A stretch of 6,733 nt of DNA from Omnitrophica bacterium RIFCSPLOWO2_01_FULL_45_10 (GTDB lineage: Bacteria; Omnitrophota; Gorgyraeia; 2-01-FULL-45-10). The notes below the pieces were generated by a model that made no database searches, was not told the DNA's origin, and saw only the letters and a program-made list of their open reading frames with translations. Shown piece by piece: positions 6,193 through 6,733 of the stretch. The stretch is from assembly GCA_001804165.1 (NCBI GenBank), contig MHFL01000031.1:1-6733 (forward strand), in the 5' to 3' direction. Numbering within the stretch: position 1 is the first letter of the stretch; each line of letters opens with the position of its first letter. Both the position numbers and the translations under genes were made by a program.

Positions 6193-6325
6193 ACACATAG
6201 GTCTAAAAGTGCTACCTCGTACCATCGCGAAGGTACGGGGCGTAAGACTGAAAGAGCTATTTGCTAAGAGAGGCAGGCGACTATCAGAACTCGTAAGAGA
6301 AGTAGTCAAAGAATTTTCCTGTTAG
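6173..6325 (+). CDS. Possible small protein of 50 residues (unrecognised)
   Basis: ATG at 6173 opens a frame of 50 codons ending at TAG 6323-6325. It overlaps the last 20 nt of the HhH gene in another frame. A GAGAAG lies about 7 nt upstream and could serve as a ribosome binding site. The product is basic and helical in character (VRGVRLKELFAKRGRRLSEL, then VREVVKEFSC). I do not recognise a family. It could be a real small gene, the remnant of a longer gene, or chance. Confidence 0.25.
   Translation: MTLPWNEHIGLKVLPRTIAKVRGVRLKELFAKRGRRLSELVREVVKEFSC
6215..6240 (+). other. Stem-loop after the HhH gene
   Basis: CCTCGTACC (6215-6223) pairs with GGTACGGGG (6232-6240), a 9-bp stem with one G.U pair and an 8-nt loop. 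It lies 22 nt after the HhH stop and has no U tract. It may mark the 3' end of the leuS transcript, or be part of the possible small gene it overlaps. Confidence 0.4.
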
Positions 6326-6351
6326 GCAGAAAAAGGGTAGATGTCTTTCTA

Positions 6352-6380
6352 TTGCCTTAACGTAATTTATATGATATATT
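6352..6380 (+). promoter_or_regulatory. Promoter for the riboswitch-controlled gene
   Basis: TTGCCT (6352-6357), 17-bp spacer, TATATT (6375-6380). The -10 matches 5 of 6 and the -35 matches 4 of 6. The surroundings are AT-rich. Initiation would fall near 6387, about 20 nt before the riboswitch P1 stem. Confidence 0.6.
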
Positions 6381-6406
6381 TACTACACTATTAGCGTTAG
6401 TACGAA

Positions 6407-6497
6407 TCCAGTTAAAAGCAATCCTATGATAATACGGGGACGCAAAGCTAAGGATCTAGAGAAATCTAAAGTAGTCTAGATAGCCAATCTGCCTGGA
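6407..6497 (+). ncRNA. GEMM-I cyclic dinucleotide riboswitch aptamer, with the A20 variant
   Basis: The conserved core GCAATCC (6418-6424) and GGGGACGCAAAGC (6436-6448) match the GCAAnCC...GGGACGCAAAGC signature of the GEMM-I (cyclic di-GMP-I) riboswitch. P1 is TCCAG (6407-6411) paired with CTGGA (6493-6497). The P2-type arm is ATCTAGA (6454-6460) paired with TCTAGAT (6475-6481), followed by the conserved TAGCC. Aligning to Vibrio Vc2 numbering puts A47 at 6444, the G14-C93 pair at 6411-6493 and position 20 at A6417. Position 20 is G in cyclic di-GMP sensors and A in the GEMM-Ib type that senses cyclic AMP-GMP. The hairpin at 6425-6436 has the right length (12 nt) but weak pairing and no GAAA tetraloop. 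It lies in the 5' leader of the exported protein gene. Confidence 0.85.
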
Positions 6498-6517
6498 AAA
6501 GGTGGGTTGGCTTTTTT
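6482..6517 (+). terminator. Intrinsic terminator forming the riboswitch expression platform
   Basis: AGCCAATCTGCC (6482-6493) pairs over 12 bp with GGTGGGTTGGCT (6501-6512), with a TGGAAAA loop and a T run from 6512 to 6517. The 5' arm overlaps the aptamer: it contains the conserved AGCC and the first base of the P1 3' strand, while the terminator loop holds the rest of that strand. Aptamer and terminator therefore exclude each other, which predicts that ligand prevents termination (ON switch). Confidence 0.9.
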
Positions 6518-6556
6518 GTTTTTAAATAGTTAAACAAACTTTTCAAGGGCTATACG

Positions 6557-6733
6557 ATGAATAAAAAACTGAAACAGTTATTCTTTAAAATAACCGCTTC
6601 AATTTTAGCCTTCATATTCCTTATCGCAGATGTTTCATGGGCGAGCCCACCAACTCAAAACAGCCAAGATTATAACCTCGCAGTACCTTCGCGTTGCCAG
6701 CAACAGCCAATAAATGCCGAAACAGCCCGATTT
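6557..6733 (+). CDS. Exported protein of unknown function, N-terminal 59 residues (3' end outside window)
   Basis: The ATG at 6557 has AAGGG 7 nt upstream, and the frame is open to the window end. Residues 1-29 form a Sec signal peptide: KK, LK and a hydrophobic core (ITASILAFIFLIA), with a likely cut after VSWA (29). The mature part begins SPPTQNSQDYNLAVPSRCQQ. The NLA.PS stretch after the cleavage site is a pattern I associate with many exported Omnitrophota proteins of unknown function; this is recollection, not proof. Its 170-nt leader contains a GEMM-I riboswitch and terminator, so expression should follow a cyclic dinucleotide. GEMM targets are typically surface, pilus, cytochrome, chemotaxis or matrix proteins. 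The function cannot be read from the visible part. Confidence 0.8.
   Translation, partial: MNKKLKQLFFKITASILAFIFLIADVSWASPPTQNSQDYNLAVPSRCQQQPINAETARF

Noticed and set aside
6043..6309. 88-residue minus-strand frame at the end of the HhH gene
   Set aside because: It is antisense to the helix-hairpin-helix coding region, has no recognisable motif and no promoter or ribosome binding site.
1..6733. CRISPR array, insertion sequence or prophage genes
   Set aside because: No regularly spaced direct repeats, transposase motifs or phage genes were seen on either strand; the only repeats are the palindromes listed.

Overview
The window looks bacterial, of moderate GC content. My best inference is a member of Candidatus Omnitrophota (OP3) or a neighbouring uncultured lineage. 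This rests on the partial exported protein at the right edge (signal peptide ending in WA, then an NLA.PS motif that I recall from that phylum) and on the general look of LeuRS; no marker gene here proves it.

Left part (1-900, plus strand): the C-terminal end of a SpoIIE/RsbU-type PP2C phosphatase is followed by an extended -10 promoter, tRNA-Ala(GGC), a structured spacer, tRNA-Leu(CAA) and an AT-rich hairpin that probably ends both this transcript and the converging one.

Middle-left (901-2373, minus strand): a compact two-gene arsenic operon. A DUF134/UPF0251 helix-turn-helix protein and an ACR3-type arsenite efflux permease are separated by only 2 nt. They are driven by a near-consensus promoter (TTGACA, 16 bp, extended TACTAT) whose expected start point lies inside a 20-bp palindrome built on TGAACA/TGTTCA. 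No ArsR gene is present, so the DUF134 protein is the local candidate regulator.

Middle-right (2409-6192, plus strand): nfo (endonuclease IV, all nine metal ligands conserved, possibly leaderless), leuS (leucyl-tRNA synthetase) and a small membrane-anchored helix-hairpin-helix protein. A 26-bp perfect palindrome lies between nfo and leuS. An 81-bp imperfect palindromic repeat (27 codons) sits in frame inside the leuS anticodon-binding region and is translated.

Right end (6352-6733, plus strand): a promoter, a GEMM-I cyclic-dinucleotide riboswitch, an overlapping strong intrinsic terminator, and the first 59 codons of an exported protein. Aligned to the Vc2 aptamer by its conserved core and P1 stem, the base equivalent to position 20 is A, not G. 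That change is known from the GEMM-Ib riboswitches that sense cyclic AMP-GMP. The terminator arm overlaps the aptamer 3' side, which suggests that ligand turns the gene on. This switch, the in-frame repeat in leuS and the DUF134-ACR3 unit are the three most interesting things here.
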